DNA from: Sphingobium sp. B2D3C
Lineage (GTDB): Bacteria > Pseudomonadota > Alphaproteobacteria > Sphingomonadales > Sphingomonadaceae
Reading direction: 5' to 3'
Length of the DNA stretch: 64,000 nucleotides
Assembly (NCBI RefSeq): GCF_025961835.1
Contig: NZ_JAOQOK010000001.1
Location: 2,542,001 to 2,606,000 of the forward strand
Position 1 is the first letter of the stretch, and the number at the start of each line of letters is the position of its first letter. The translations under genes and the position numbers were made by a program. The notes beneath the pieces were generated by a model. It ran no database searches. It was not told the DNA's origin and was given only the letters and a program-made list of their open reading frames with translations. Shown piece after piece: positions 18,036 through 27,444 of the stretch.

Positions 18036-20297
18036 TTAGTTGCTGGCTCCAAAACCGACCCGGAGGCGGACGCCGACATAGCGCTGATAGTTGCGCGGAA
18101 CCTGCTGGATCAGCGTCGGGGCCGAATATCCATTGCCCGTATAATCGGTGATGGACGTCAGATACGCCTTGTTAAACAGGTTGTTGACGAAGAACGACAG
18201 ATCCCAGTTCACAGCGCCCGTGCTGCGCAGGCCAATGCTGGCATTGGCGATGCCATAGGCATCGAACTTGGTGAGCGGGTTGCGATCCAGCGAGAAGTTG
18301 ACATCATCCTGCCAAGCATAGTTTGCGCTCATATAGGCGTTGATCTCGGTGCCCTGAATGGGCGCCTCGTACACGCCACCGACGTTGAACTTGAAGTCCG
18401 GCGAATTGGCGAGACCGACGCCGGCCAGATCCTGCACGAACGTGGTCGTGCCCGGAATGGCGACGCAGCCCTGCGCAACCGTCTGACCAGGATAGCAGCT
18501 CGCGCCCGGGAATTCGCGGATCTTCGCGTCGACGTAAGCGGCCGAACCATAGAGATTGAGGTTCGGACTCGCCCGGATGGAGCCCTCGAACTCGATACCC
18601 TTGGTGCGCAGCTTGCCGACATTCTTGAGAATGAATTGCGGCGCACCGGCGATGAATTCCGCGCTCTGCGCCTGGAAGTCGTCATAGTCGGTCCAGAAGC
18701 CGGTGATCGCGAACGATCCACGGTTGCCCCAGAAGCGACCCTTCATACCGACTTCGTAAGATACGGAATGCTCGGGCTTGACGAGATTGTCGATCCGCGA
18801 CTGGTTGAAGCCCGACGAGATGTCGTAGGCCTGCCCCTTATAGCCCTTGGCGATGGCGGCATAGACCATCACTTCGTCGCTCACGAACTGCTGCAGCGAG
18901 GCCTTGCCGGTGACCGCCGTATCGCTCCGCTGATCTTCGTAGACGACAGGCGTTGCCGGCCGATTATCGCGATAGAACACGCCGACGGTCTCGCGATTCA
19001 CGCGGCCGCCGAGCGTAAGCTTGGTTGTCGGTGTGAAATTATAGCCGAGCTGACCGAAGGCGGCATAGCTTTCCGTCGATGCGGTCGAATCCCAATCCTG
19101 ACGGAGGAACGACAAGAATGACGGCGCCGAACGGATGAAGCGGCGATCGGTATTGCCATCGGCATAGAACAGGCCGACCATATACTCGAACGGGCTGGCG
19201 CCCCGCGAGGTCAAGCGCAGCTCCTGGCTGAACATCGTCGCATCATAGGGGCCGCCCTGATAGAGGGTCGGCGCGGCAGAGAAGTCGAGATCCTGGCCGG
19301 ATTCCAGCTTCCAGCGCTGATAGGCGGAAACCGATGTCAGCGTCGCAAAGCCCAGGTCAAGATCGGCTTTGGCCGACAGCAGATACTGGAAGCTGTCAGC
19401 GCGCGGATCGCCATCGAAGCGGACATTGTCGTTGCCGACGCCCGGCCGGATGCCGCGCAGGTCAATCGCCGCGCCATTCTGGGTCGCGCCAGGGGTCACA
19501 TAATAATAGGTCGGCGCGTTGCCGTTCGACTTGGTGTTGCTGTAATTGCCGGACAACGTGAGATCGAGGTTGCCGGCACCGTAAGTGAACTTGCCGCCAA
19601 AACCGTAGCTTTCCGCGCCATTGAGGCGATGACCGTTGGTCAGGTTGTTGATGTAGCCTTCACGATCGGAATAGAAGCCGTTCAGCCGGAAGCCGGCATT
19701 CTGGCCGATGGGACCGGAGAGCATGGCGGATACCCGCGTCTCGTCGTCATTGGTCAGGACACCTTCGACATAACCGCTCAGGTCACGCGTCGGATTCTTG
19801 GTCGTGATGTTGACCACGCCGGCAGACGCGTTCTTGCCGAACAGGGAATCCTGCGGCCCACGCAGAACCTCGACCTGCGCGATGTCATTCAACCCGCCAC
19901 CGAACGCCTGGCCCTGCTGAAGCAGTGCCACACCGTCCACGACGATCGAGACGGCGGGCTCAGTGCTGGTCGAAAAGGAGAAGGTGCCGATGCCGCGAAT
20001 CGAAACGGACGACGACGCCGAATTGCCCTGCTCGTTCACCGTCAGCGACGGCGACACGCGGGTAATGTCGGAGAATTGGGTGACCTGCGCCGTGTTCAGC
20101 ACCGCCGAGTTGATCACGCTGACCGCCGCCGGAACTTCAAGAATGTCCTGCTCCCGCTTTTGCGCGGTCACGATGATCGCTTCCGGCTCAGCCCCGGCAC
20201 CGGCTTCGGGCGCGCTCTGGGCGAAGCCAGGCGTTGCGACCGCACAGGCCGCCGCCAATGCAGCAGACGCAACGGAAAAACGTAGGAAAGAACGCAT
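18036..20297 (-). CDS. TonB-dependent outer-membrane receptor 2
   Basis: 753 residues. A signal peptide ends at PGFAQS and is followed by a TonB-box-like EAIIVTAQKR, a plug domain (VLRGPQDSLFGKNASAGVVNI) and a 22-strand-type barrel. The plug is of the iron-complex/sugar receptor style common in sphingomonads. First gene of the five-gene operon ending with the ceramidase-like protein; it should import the glycoside that GH2 and the esterase process. An ATTGGTCATGCC motif lies about 65 bases upstream of the start. Confidence 0.93.
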   Translation of the reverse strand: MRSFLRFSVASAALAAACAVATPGFAQSAPEAGAGAEPEAIIVTAQKREQDILEVPAAVSVINSAVLNTAQVTQFSDITRVSPSLTVNEQGNSASSSVSIRGIGTFSFSTSTEPAVSIVVDGVALLQQGQAFGGGLNDIAQVEVLRGPQDSLFGKNASAGVVNITTKNPTRDLSGYVEGVLTNDDETRVSAMLSGPIGQNAGFRLNGFYSDREGYINNLTNGHRLNGAESYGFGGKFTYGAGNLDLTLSGNYSNTKSNGNAPTYYYVTPGATQNGAAIDLRGIRPGVGNDNVRFDGDPRADSFQYLLSAKADLDLGFATLTSVSAYQRWKLESGQDLDFSAAPTLYQGGPYDATMFSQELRLTSRGASPFEYMVGLFYADGNTDRRFIRSAPSFLSFLRQDWDSTASTESYAAFGQLGYNFTPTTKLTLGGRVNRETVGVFYRDNRPATPVVYEDQRSDTAVTGKASLQQFVSDEVMVYAAIAKGYKGQAYDISSGFNQSRIDNLVKPEHSVSYEVGMKGRFWGNRGSFAITGFWTDYDDFQAQSAEFIAGAPQFILKNVGKLRTKGIEFEGSIRASPNLNLYGSAAYVDAKIREFPGASCYPGQTVAQGCVAIPGTTTFVQDLAGVGLANSPDFKFNVGGVYEAPIQGTEINAYMSANYAWQDDVNFSLDRNPLTKFDAYGIANASIGLRSTGAVNWDLSFFVNNLFNKAYLTSITDYTGNGYSAPTLIQQVPRNYQRYVGVRLRVGFGASN

Positions 20298-20562
20298 TTA
20301 GGGAGATCCTCTTACCAAAACTCGGAACCGAACCGGACTTGGCCAAGTCACTGCGGATAATTGGTCATGCCACATTGTAGGCAGAATATAAATGGCTGTG
20401 GCGGGAAAAATCAGCGTGCTGACCGAAAACGGCTAATTTCAGCCGCCACTTTCACATTCGACTGTTGCAAAGAAACCGCGCAAAGGTGTCTGGCCAATCC
20501 GCTCAATCCGCTATAGCATCGCCGCTTTCCTCTGGCAGAGGGTCGACATAGAACAGGTGGTC
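20298..20562. promoter_or_regulatory. Divergent promoter region between TonB receptor 2 and the FadR-type regulator
   Basis: About 260 bases with no gene. ATTGGTCATGCC at 20360-20371 matches 11 of 12 positions of the ATTGGTCAGGCA found at the manD/uxaC divergent promoter (25981-25992). A weaker TGGCCAAT lies near 20490. This is a natural place for the regulator encoded at 20563 to control both itself and the receptor operon. Binding is inferred, not shown. Confidence 0.4.
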
Positions 20563-21321
20563 ATGGCATCCGAACCGATCAGCGGCAGAGACCGACTTTA
20601 TCAGGCAATCGCGCACCAGTTGCTGGAGGTGTTCGGAAGCGGGCGCTACAAGCCTGGCGACCGGCTACCCACGGAGCGGGAACTCGCGATCCAGTATAAT
20701 GTCAGCCGCCCGACGATCCGCGAGGCGATCATCGCGCTGGAGGTTCAGGGCATCGTCGAAGTCCGCGTCGGCTCCGGCGCCTATCTCAAAGGCCTGCCCA
20801 GCGCGGGCGATCCTGCGGCATTCAATGTCAGCGCCTTCGAACTAACCGAAGCGCGCTTGCTGCTGGAAGGCGAGGCGGCCGCGCTTGCGGCGGCGCAGAT
20901 CACCGACGAGGAGCTCGCCACGCTGGCGCAGCTGATCGACGAGATCGCGACGGAGAATGAACGCAACGCCGGCACGGAAGACGCCGACCACCAGTTCCAC
21001 CTGACCATCGCGCGGGCGACGCGCAACTCGGCGATCGTGAACCTCATCGACAATCTCTGGTCGTTGCGCGCCAAATCCCCTGAGACCGCCCTGCTCTATG
21101 CCAAGGCGCGATCGGCCAATGTCAAACCGGTCATCGACGAGCATCAGGTCATTCTCGATGCGCTGCGGACGCGCGACCCCGCCAAGGCCCGCGCCGCCAT
21201 GCGCGCACATCTGACCGCGGTTCTGGACAGTCTGCTCTTCGCGACCGAGGAAAAGGCGATCGAGGAAGCGCGCAAGGCATCGGCATCGAAGCGCGCCCGC
21301 TATGAAAGGGCGATTGCCTGA
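20563..21321 (+). CDS. GntR-family (FadR subfamily) transcriptional regulator
   Basis: 252 residues from the ATG at 20563; a GTG two codons earlier (20557) is an alternative. The winged helix covers about 10-75: YKPGDRLPTERELAIQYNVS, SRPTIREAIIALE and a wing ending VGSGAYLKG. An FCD effector domain follows at about 90-225 with the Asp/His pattern HQFHLTIARAT and VIDEHQVILDAL that binds metal and carboxylate ligands. FadR-subfamily proteins such as UxuR/ExuR commonly control hexuronate genes. Its position between the receptor operon and the hexuronate enzymes makes it the likely regulator of this region. Confidence 0.9.
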   Translation: MASEPISGRDRLYQAIAHQLLEVFGSGRYKPGDRLPTERELAIQYNVSRPTIREAIIALEVQGIVEVRVGSGAYLKGLPSAGDPAAFNVSAFELTEARLLLEGEAAALAAAQITDEELATLAQLIDEIATENERNAGTEDADHQFHLTIARATRNSAIVNLIDNLWSLRAKSPETALLYAKARSANVKPVIDEHQVILDALRTRDPAKARAAMRAHLTAVLDSLLFATEEKAIEEARKASASKRARYERAIA

Positions 21322-21352
21322 GCAACGTGCCGGGCAGCCCCGGCACGCGCAC

Positions 21353-23734
21353 TCAGTAGGTCAGGCCAAAGCCGAACGGATAGAGCGTGCCGCCCGGCGT
21401 CTCGGCATAGCCGGGCGCATCGGAATGCTGCCGGTCGACAGCATTGAGCGAGGCGGGCAAGGCAAATGGCAGGCGCCCGGCCGGGGCCTGCTTGCCGGTC
21501 AGCACATCGATCTGGGCCGCATCGCTCGCCCCGAAGCTGGCGATGATCGCCCCGGCATTGCGCAGGCCGCTGGCTTCATCCAGCACGTAAGGCTGGCGGA
21601 AATAGATATTGAGGATCACGCGGCGCGGATCGCCGATTTCGCGCATGACCGCCTGAATGTCCGCCAGCGATGGATAGATCGACCAGCTCTGCGCCTTCGC
21701 CATGGCGGAGAAAGACAGCATCCCCGCCTCCCACGGAAACGCGCCGCCGAAAATCAGGTTGTCGTCCACGCAGGTGACGTCCTTGCTGACACCGGGCGCC
21801 GTGCAGGGGTCCTGCTCACCCCAGCTTGCCTGCCGCTTGCCCGTCACGCGGTTGGCGATGCTGATAGCCGGATCGACCGCGCGCCCGCCGGCTTCGGTTG
21901 ACTTGCTGGAATAGCGCCGCGCCCCATCCGTGCTCACGCGGACGTTGATGACGGCATAGTCCGTGCCCGCCGGGACGACGGGACGGACCTGCCCCTTTTT
22001 CGCATCATAATTGCCGTCAGTCGCTGCGAAACCCCGCGCGGCGAAGTCAGCACCGGCAAAGCCCATGGTGTAGATGCGACTGCCCGGGCGGAGCGGCAAC
22101 ACGCCCGTGCCATCCACCTTCTGATTGTGCAGCAGCACGAGCGACCGCCGCTGAATGTCCAGCCCCAGCGCGCGATGCTCGGCCGTGCCGATCATCTCCG
22201 GCGCTGCCTCGGCGTCGACATAGGGATTTTCAAACAGGCCCAGCGCGAATTGTTCGGTCAGCAGCCGCTCGACCGCCGGATCGATATCGCCTGCTTCACT
22301 GAGCGCGCCCTGGGCAACCAGATCGACGATCGTGCTCTTGCTGCGGAACTCGGAGAGAATATCCGTGCCAGCACGAACGGCGAGCGCTGTGCGATCCGCG
22401 ACGGTGTACCCCTTGCCAGTCGCCGGATTGATGCGACTGTCTTCCAGACCCCATCCGCGTTCTTCGATGATGCCGCTGTCCGAGTTCACATAGCCGCGAA
22501 AGCCCAGCTCATCCCGCAGAATACCCGTGACGATCTGCCGCGAGAACGCCATGCCCAGACTTTCGACCGGCCGCCCACTATGGCGCGCGTCCACCGGCAC
22601 ACCATAATAAGGCATGATCGAACCCACGCCCGCGTCGATGGCTCGCTGGAAGGGCCGCAGATGATAATCGAACCCATACCGTCCGCTCGGATCGGTATAG
22701 AACTGGTCCTTGCCGAATGTGTAATGCGCATCCAGCCCGAGCTGCTGCGGCCCACCGCCGGGGAAGTGCTTGAGCGTCATGCTGACTGCGGTGGCTGGTG
22801 AGAGCGCAAGGCCGCCCTGCCCTTTTTCGCCCTGCAGCCCTTTGACGAGCGCCGTCACGATATCGCCGACCAGATCGGCATCCTCGCTGAACGTCTCATG
22901 GAAGCGTGACCAGCGCGGCTCCGTGCCCAGATCCGCCATATAGCCATACATGCCGCGCAGGCCGATGGCCCGCCACTCCTGCCCCATGACGCGCGTAAAT
23001 CCGGCGATGACGGACATATCGCCCCGCAGGCCAGCGGGTGGCGCACCGTCCGTTGCGCTGAGCAGCCCTGCAGCGCCAAGCGCAGCGGCAGCGAGCCCCG
23101 CCTCTTTCGGAAATTCGGTAAAGGCACCGGCGCCCTGGCCGATGCCGAAGGTCGGGCTGACCTCGACATGGTTGCGGGCATTGTCCTTGAAAAGGGCGGG
23201 GATGCCAAGCCGGCTCGCCTCGCGCGCTTCCTGCACCGCATTGGTGAAGCGCGCCATCTGCAGCGGCGTCTGCCTGTAACCGCCCCTCAGACGGAAGCCG
23301 GTCAACTTGACCGAACAATCTGCCGGCTCCGTGGAGACCGTGGCGCGCAGGATGAAGCGGCTCATCTCCTCCTTTTCGATGAGCGCCTTGCCATCCTCAG
23401 TGATCGAGCCGTCACAATCGGGATTTTGCGTCGCGATCAGCATCGTCCCCGCCTTCTCGGCCAGCGTCATGCGCGTCACGAGATCGCGTGCACGTTCAAG
23501 CGCCGTCAAACGCCAGTCTTCATAGGGTTCGAGCGTGCCGGAGGCATTGAGGTCTTTGAACCGCAGTCCGGCCACAGTGATGACCGGCTTGCTGCGCGCC
23601 GCGACATCCGGCTGTGTCATCGTCGGTGAAGCAGATGGAGTAGACGCGGCGGCGGACCGGTCCGTTGTCGCACAGCCGCTAAACACGGCGCAGAGCGCCA
23701 TTGCGGATACCGAGAACGAAATCTTGCCAGTCAT
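21353..23734 (-). CDS. Glycoside hydrolase family 3 lipoprotein (beta-glucosidase/xylosidase type)
   Basis: 793 residues from the ATG at 23734, preceded by GGAGAAGG at ideal distance; the TTG at 23752 is less likely. Signal with lipobox FSGC, so probably an outer-membrane or periplasmic lipoprotein. The GH3 N-terminal barrel has KHFPGGG, and the catalytic Asp in GYVNSDSG at about 419 corresponds to the SDW/SDY nucleophile. A GH3 C-terminal domain with YPFGFGLTY at the end follows. Third gene of an operon with manD and kdgK, so the released sugar is probably fed into the hexuronate route. Exact linkage specificity is unknown. Confidence 0.9.
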   Translation of the reverse strand: MTGKISFSVSAMALCAVFSGCATTDRSAAASTPSASPTMTQPDVAARSKPVITVAGLRFKDLNASGTLEPYEDWRLTALERARDLVTRMTLAEKAGTMLIATQNPDCDGSITEDGKALIEKEEMSRFILRATVSTEPADCSVKLTGFRLRGGYRQTPLQMARFTNAVQEAREASRLGIPALFKDNARNHVEVSPTFGIGQGAGAFTEFPKEAGLAAAALGAAGLLSATDGAPPAGLRGDMSVIAGFTRVMGQEWRAIGLRGMYGYMADLGTEPRWSRFHETFSEDADLVGDIVTALVKGLQGEKGQGGLALSPATAVSMTLKHFPGGGPQQLGLDAHYTFGKDQFYTDPSGRYGFDYHLRPFQRAIDAGVGSIMPYYGVPVDARHSGRPVESLGMAFSRQIVTGILRDELGFRGYVNSDSGIIEERGWGLEDSRINPATGKGYTVADRTALAVRAGTDILSEFRSKSTIVDLVAQGALSEAGDIDPAVERLLTEQFALGLFENPYVDAEAAPEMIGTAEHRALGLDIQRRSLVLLHNQKVDGTGVLPLRPGSRIYTMGFAGADFAARGFAATDGNYDAKKGQVRPVVPAGTDYAVINVRVSTDGARRYSSKSTEAGGRAVDPAISIANRVTGKRQASWGEQDPCTAPGVSKDVTCVDDNLIFGGAFPWEAGMLSFSAMAKAQSWSIYPSLADIQAVMREIGDPRRVILNIYFRQPYVLDEASGLRNAGAIIASFGASDAAQIDVLTGKQAPAGRLPFALPASLNAVDRQHSDAPGYAETPGGTLYPFGFGLTY

Positions 23735-23783
23735 GCGCACGGCCTTCTCCAATCATGCTGTTCTTATTGGCGGGGTCACCCGG

Positions 23784-24716
23784 TCAAACGGCCATCCCTG
23801 TGTCGTCGCCCGATGGCCGACTGTAGATCCCGGCTTCGGCCGGCGGAATAGCCCCGCGCCGCTGCACAACCCAAGCGGCCAGAGCATTGCCGGCCTCCGC
23901 CGACGCCTCCGGACTTCGCCCCACCAGCCGATGAGCCAAATAGCCGCCATTGAATGCATCGCCCGCGCCGGAGGTATCCAAAGGGCGCGCCACGATCTTG
24001 CGGGTCGGAACGAGGCAATCGCCCGCCATCGCGCCGGCCGCCCCCATTTTTACAGCGACCTCATCGACGCCGCGCTCGCGCCAATAGGTTATTGCTTCCT
24101 CGCAAGAAGTCGTCCCGAGCAGAGCCTGCTCATCATCGAGCGTCGGCAGACCAATGGACGCTGTCCGCAGCGCCGCATCATGCCAATGCCGGGCCGCCGC
24201 CACCGTCTCCCAAAGCGCCGGACGGTAGTTGCTGTCAAACGCGATGCGGCCACCGGCTGCGCGGCGGCTCCGCAAAATATCGAGCAACGTAGCGCGGTCT
24301 TCCTCCGGGAGGATGGCCAGCGTCACCAGCGAAAAATAAACTATCAGCTCGGCGTTACGGACTGCAGCGGCGAGGGGATCGGGCGCGATCAGTGAAACCA
24401 GGCGTCGTGCGGCGCTGTCGCTGCGACGGTAAGTGAACGAGCGCTCGCCATTCTCGTCAGTGGCGATGAAGTAGATGCCGCATTCGTGCACCGGACTGCG
24501 CGCCACGCAGGAGAGATCAAGCCCCTCACGCTGCCACGCGCCGGCGAGATCATCACTGAACCCATCGCGCCCGATGGCCGTCGCAAGGCCGGTCGCGATA
24601 CCGAAGCGCGCCAGATGAATGGCCGTGTTGACCACGTCGCCGCCATGGGCCTGCCGCCAGCACGCATCCTCCCGTCGGAACTCGACCATGCCCTCGCCGA
24701 TCGCGAGAAAGCGCAT
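23784..24716 (-). CDS. kdgK: 2-keto-3-deoxygluconate kinase (PfkB family)
   Basis: 310 residues from the ATG at 24716, which shares one base with the manD stop (TGATG), so the two are translationally coupled. PfkB features are the N-terminal GEGMVEF with a GGDVVNTA substrate loop, and the C-terminal signature DTSGAGDAFNGG holding the anion hole and catalytic Asp. The enzyme phosphorylates 2-keto-3-deoxygluconate, the product of ManD, to KDPG in the cytoplasm. Context and sequence agree well; another sugar kinase is the main alternative. Confidence 0.9.
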   Translation of the reverse strand: MRFLAIGEGMVEFRREDACWRQAHGGDVVNTAIHLARFGIATGLATAIGRDGFSDDLAGAWQREGLDLSCVARSPVHECGIYFIATDENGERSFTYRRSDSAARRLVSLIAPDPLAAAVRNAELIVYFSLVTLAILPEEDRATLLDILRSRRAAGGRIAFDSNYRPALWETVAAARHWHDAALRTASIGLPTLDDEQALLGTTSCEEAITYWRERGVDEVAVKMGAAGAMAGDCLVPTRKIVARPLDTSGAGDAFNGGYLAHRLVGRSPEASAEAGNALAAWVVQRRGAIPPAEAGIYSRPSGDDTGMAV

Positions 24717-25924
24717 CACCAGTTCCACATGCTGCCGTCGGACAGCCGCGCGACCGGCAGATACGCCGGCTTGTAGGGATATTTGGCGGCCAGAGTTTCA
24801 TCGATGTCGACGCCATGACCCGGCGTTTCGCCGCAGTAGAGAAAGCCGCGCTCGAAATGGTAATCATGGGGGAAGACGGCGTCCGTCTCCTCGGTGTGGC
24901 GCATATATTCCTGAATGCCGAAATTCGGCACCCAGGTATCGAAATGCAGGGCCGTACCCATCGTCACCGGCGAGAGATCGGTCGCGCCGTGGCAGCCCGT
25001 GCGGACCTGATAGAGCGAGGCCAGATCGGCGATGCGCCGCAGATGCGAGACGCCGCCAGCGCCCACAATGGTCGTTCGGATATAGTCGATGAGCTGGTTC
25101 TGGATGAGATCCTTGGCATCCCAGATGGTGTTGAAGATCTCGCCGACGGCCAGCGGGGTGACCGTGTGCTGGCGGACCAGCCTGAAGGCTTCCTGATTCT
25201 CCGCAGGCGTGACGTCTTCCAGCCAGAACAGCTGATAGGGCTCGAGCATCTTGCCGAGATTGGCGGCTTCCTGCGGCGTGTAGCGGTGGTGGCCATCATG
25301 CAGCAGATGATGGTCGAACCCGTAGTTCTGGCGCAGCTTGTCGAACAGCTTGGGCACATGGTTGAGCGCCTTGCGCGTATCCCAGCCGGTGACAGAGGGC
25401 AGCGCGGCATCGGCCGGCTCATAATAGAGCTTGCCGCGCCCGACGCCATAGGCGTCCTTCACATTGGGAATGCCGGTCTGCGCGCGGATCGCCTGATAGC
25501 CCATGTCGATATATTCGCCCACGGCATCGACGGTTTCTTCGATATCCGAGCCATTGGCATGGCCGTAGACCATCACGCCATCGCGGCTGCGGCCACCCAG
25601 AAGCTGGTACAGGGGCATATTGGCCATCTTGGCCTTGATATCCCACAGCGCGACATCGACCGCCGCGATGGCCCGCATGGTCACCGGCCCGCGCCGCCAA
25701 TAGGCTCCGCGATAGAGATATTGCCAGATATCCTCGATCCGCCTCGGGTCCATGCCGATGAGGCAGGGCGCCACATGGTCCTGCAAATAGGACACGACCG
25801 AAAGCTCCCGCCCGTTGAGCGTGGCATCGCCGATTCCATAAACGCCCTGATCGGTCTCGATCTTGAGCGTCACGAAATTGCGTCCGGGACAGGTGACGAT
25901 GACCCGAGCGGCAGTTATCTTCAT
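24716..25924 (-). CDS. manD: D-mannonate dehydratase, enolase superfamily
   Basis: 402 residues from the ATG at 25924 ([10 protein letters not shown]), exactly the length I recall for Novosphingobium aromaticivorans ManD. The whole active site is visible at the same numbering: metal ligands Asp210, Glu236 and Glu262, with Arg147, Tyr159 and His212 as catalytic residues. It dehydrates D-mannonate to 2-keto-3-deoxygluconate in the cytoplasm. It differs from the unrelated UxuA enzyme. First gene of the minus operon manD, kdgK, GH3, divergent from uxaC across a 110-base regulatory gap. Older annotation calls such proteins RspA/starvation-sensing; the residues favour ManD. Confidence 0.95.
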   Translation of the reverse strand: MKITAARVIVTCPGRNFVTLKIETDQGVYGIGDATLNGRELSVVSYLQDHVAPCLIGMDPRRIEDIWQYLYRGAYWRRGPVTMRAIAAVDVALWDIKAKMANMPLYQLLGGRSRDGVMVYGHANGSDIEETVDAVGEYIDMGYQAIRAQTGIPNVKDAYGVGRGKLYYEPADAALPSVTGWDTRKALNHVPKLFDKLRQNYGFDHHLLHDGHHRYTPQEAANLGKMLEPYQLFWLEDVTPAENQEAFRLVRQHTVTPLAVGEIFNTIWDAKDLIQNQLIDYIRTTIVGAGGVSHLRRIADLASLYQVRTGCHGATDLSPVTMGTALHFDTWVPNFGIQEYMRHTEETDAVFPHDYHFERGFLYCGETPGHGVDIDETLAAKYPYKPAYLPVARLSDGSMWNW

Positions 25925-25961
25925 TGCAGGCAAAGCTCCCGATGAGTGTCCAAGCATTTTC

Positions 25962-25991
25962 GCCTGACAATCAATACTAGATTGGTCAGGC
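25962..25991. promoter_or_regulatory. Imperfect inverted repeat between manD and uxaC (candidate operator)
   Basis: GCCTGACAATC at 25962-25972 faces GATTGGTCAGGC at 25980-25991, an inverted repeat with a one-base gap in the left arm and a 7-base spacer. It is central in the 110-base divergent gap, so one bound repressor could close both operons. The right arm recurs upstream of both TonB receptor operons (11187-11198 reversed, 20360-20371). Confidence 0.55.
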
Positions 25992-26034
25992 ATTGTATGG
26001 CAAGGGGTCATTTCCGGTCGTCAGGGAGAAGGTC

Positions 26035-27444
26035 ATGAGTCCACTGAAACTGCATCCTGATCGGCTGTTTCCTGCGGACTCCACCACGCGCGCAACCGCT
26101 CGCGACCTTTATGCGCAGGTTGCGCGACTGCCGATCGTGAGCCCCCATGGCCATACTGACCCGCGCTGGTTCGCGGACAATCAGGCATTCACCAATGCCG
26201 CAGACCTGCTGCTGATCCCCGACCATTATCTCCTGCGGATGCTCTACAGCCAGGGCATTCCCATGGAGAAGCTGGGCGTGCGGCGGCGCGGCGAAGCGGC
26301 GGAGACGGCGCCGCGAGAGGCATGGCGCATCTTCGCAGCCCATTATCATCTTTTCCGTGGCACCCCTTCCCGGCTCTGGCTGGATTGGGTGTTCGCCGAA
26401 GTGTTCGGCCTCACCGAGCAGCTGGATGCGGACCGCGCCGACGCATATTACGATGCCATCGCAGAGCAGCTGGCGCAGGAGGCGTTCCGCCCTCGCGCGC
26501 TGTTCGAGCGCTTCAATATCGAAGTGATCGCCACCACCGAGTCCCCCCTCGACAGTCTCGACCATCACCGCACGATTGCCGCCAGCGGCTGGTCCGGCCG
26601 GGTGATTACCGCCTATCGCCCGGACCCAGTGATCGATCCCGAATTCGAGGGTTTTCGCGACAATCTGGTGCGCTTTGGCGAGTTGGCCGGCGAAGATTGC
26701 TTCACCTATGAGGGCTATCTCGCCGCGCACCGCAACCGCCGGGCGTTTTTCGCCCGGATGGGCGCAACCTCAACCGATCACGGCCACCCAACCGCTGCGA
26801 CGGCGGACCTTGACGACGCGCAGGCCCGCGCTCTTTTCGCGCGCGTCATTGCCCCGGACGTGAGCGCCGCGGATGCCGAACTGTTCCGCGCGCACATGCT
26901 GACGGTCATGGCCGGCATGAGCATCGAGGATGGATTGGTCATGCAAATCCACCCTGGCTGTTTCCGCAATCACAATCCCTGGCTGTTTGAGCATTTCGGG
27001 CGGGATAAGGGCGCGGACATCCCGGTGCGCACCGAATATGTCCATGCGCTGCGGCCACTGCTCGCCAAATATGGCCGCGATCCGCGCCTGTCCCTCATCG
27101 TTTTCACGCTGGATGAAACGACCTACAGCCGGGAATTGGCTCCGCTTGCCGGCCACTATCCGGCACTCAAGCTCGGCCCGGCCTGGTGGTTCCACGATAG
27201 CCCGGAAGGCATGTGGCGCTTCCGGGAGAATGTCACGGAGACAGCGGGCTTCTACAACACAGTCGGCTTCAACGACGACACGCGTGCCTTCATGTCCATT
27301 CCCGCGCGCCACGATGTCGCCCGCCGGGTCGATTGCGCCTTTCTCGCGCGGCTGGTCGCCGAGCATCGGCTGGAGGACTGGGAAGCTGCCGAACTCGCGC
27401 AGGATCTCGCCTATAATTTCGCCAAGGCAGCGTACAAACTATGA
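26035..27444 (+). CDS. uxaC: Glucuronate isomerase
   Basis: 469 residues. The start at 26035 follows AGGGAGAAGG; an ORF start at 25993 would overlap the operator. Family signatures are PIVSPHGHTDPRWF near the N-terminus (metal-binding His pair), DWVFAEVFGL, HHRTIAASGW, the MQIHPGCFRNHN segment and a C-terminal GFNDDTRAF. It isomerises D-glucuronate to D-fructuronate (and galacturonate to tagaturonate) in the cytoplasm. First gene of the plus operon with the reductase, transporter and sulfatase. Confidence 0.95.
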   Translation: MSPLKLHPDRLFPADSTTRATARDLYAQVARLPIVSPHGHTDPRWFADNQAFTNAADLLLIPDHYLLRMLYSQGIPMEKLGVRRRGEAAETAPREAWRIFAAHYHLFRGTPSRLWLDWVFAEVFGLTEQLDADRADAYYDAIAEQLAQEAFRPRALFERFNIEVIATTESPLDSLDHHRTIAASGWSGRVITAYRPDPVIDPEFEGFRDNLVRFGELAGEDCFTYEGYLAAHRNRRAFFARMGATSTDHGHPTAATADLDDAQARALFARVIAPDVSAADAELFRAHMLTVMAGMSIEDGLVMQIHPGCFRNHNPWLFEHFGRDKGADIPVRTEYVHALRPLLAKYGRDPRLSLIVFTLDETTYSRELAPLAGHYPALKLGPAWWFHDSPEGMWRFRENVTETAGFYNTVGFNDDTRAFMSIPARHDVARRVDCAFLARLVAEHRLEDWEAAELAQDLAYNFAKAAYKL

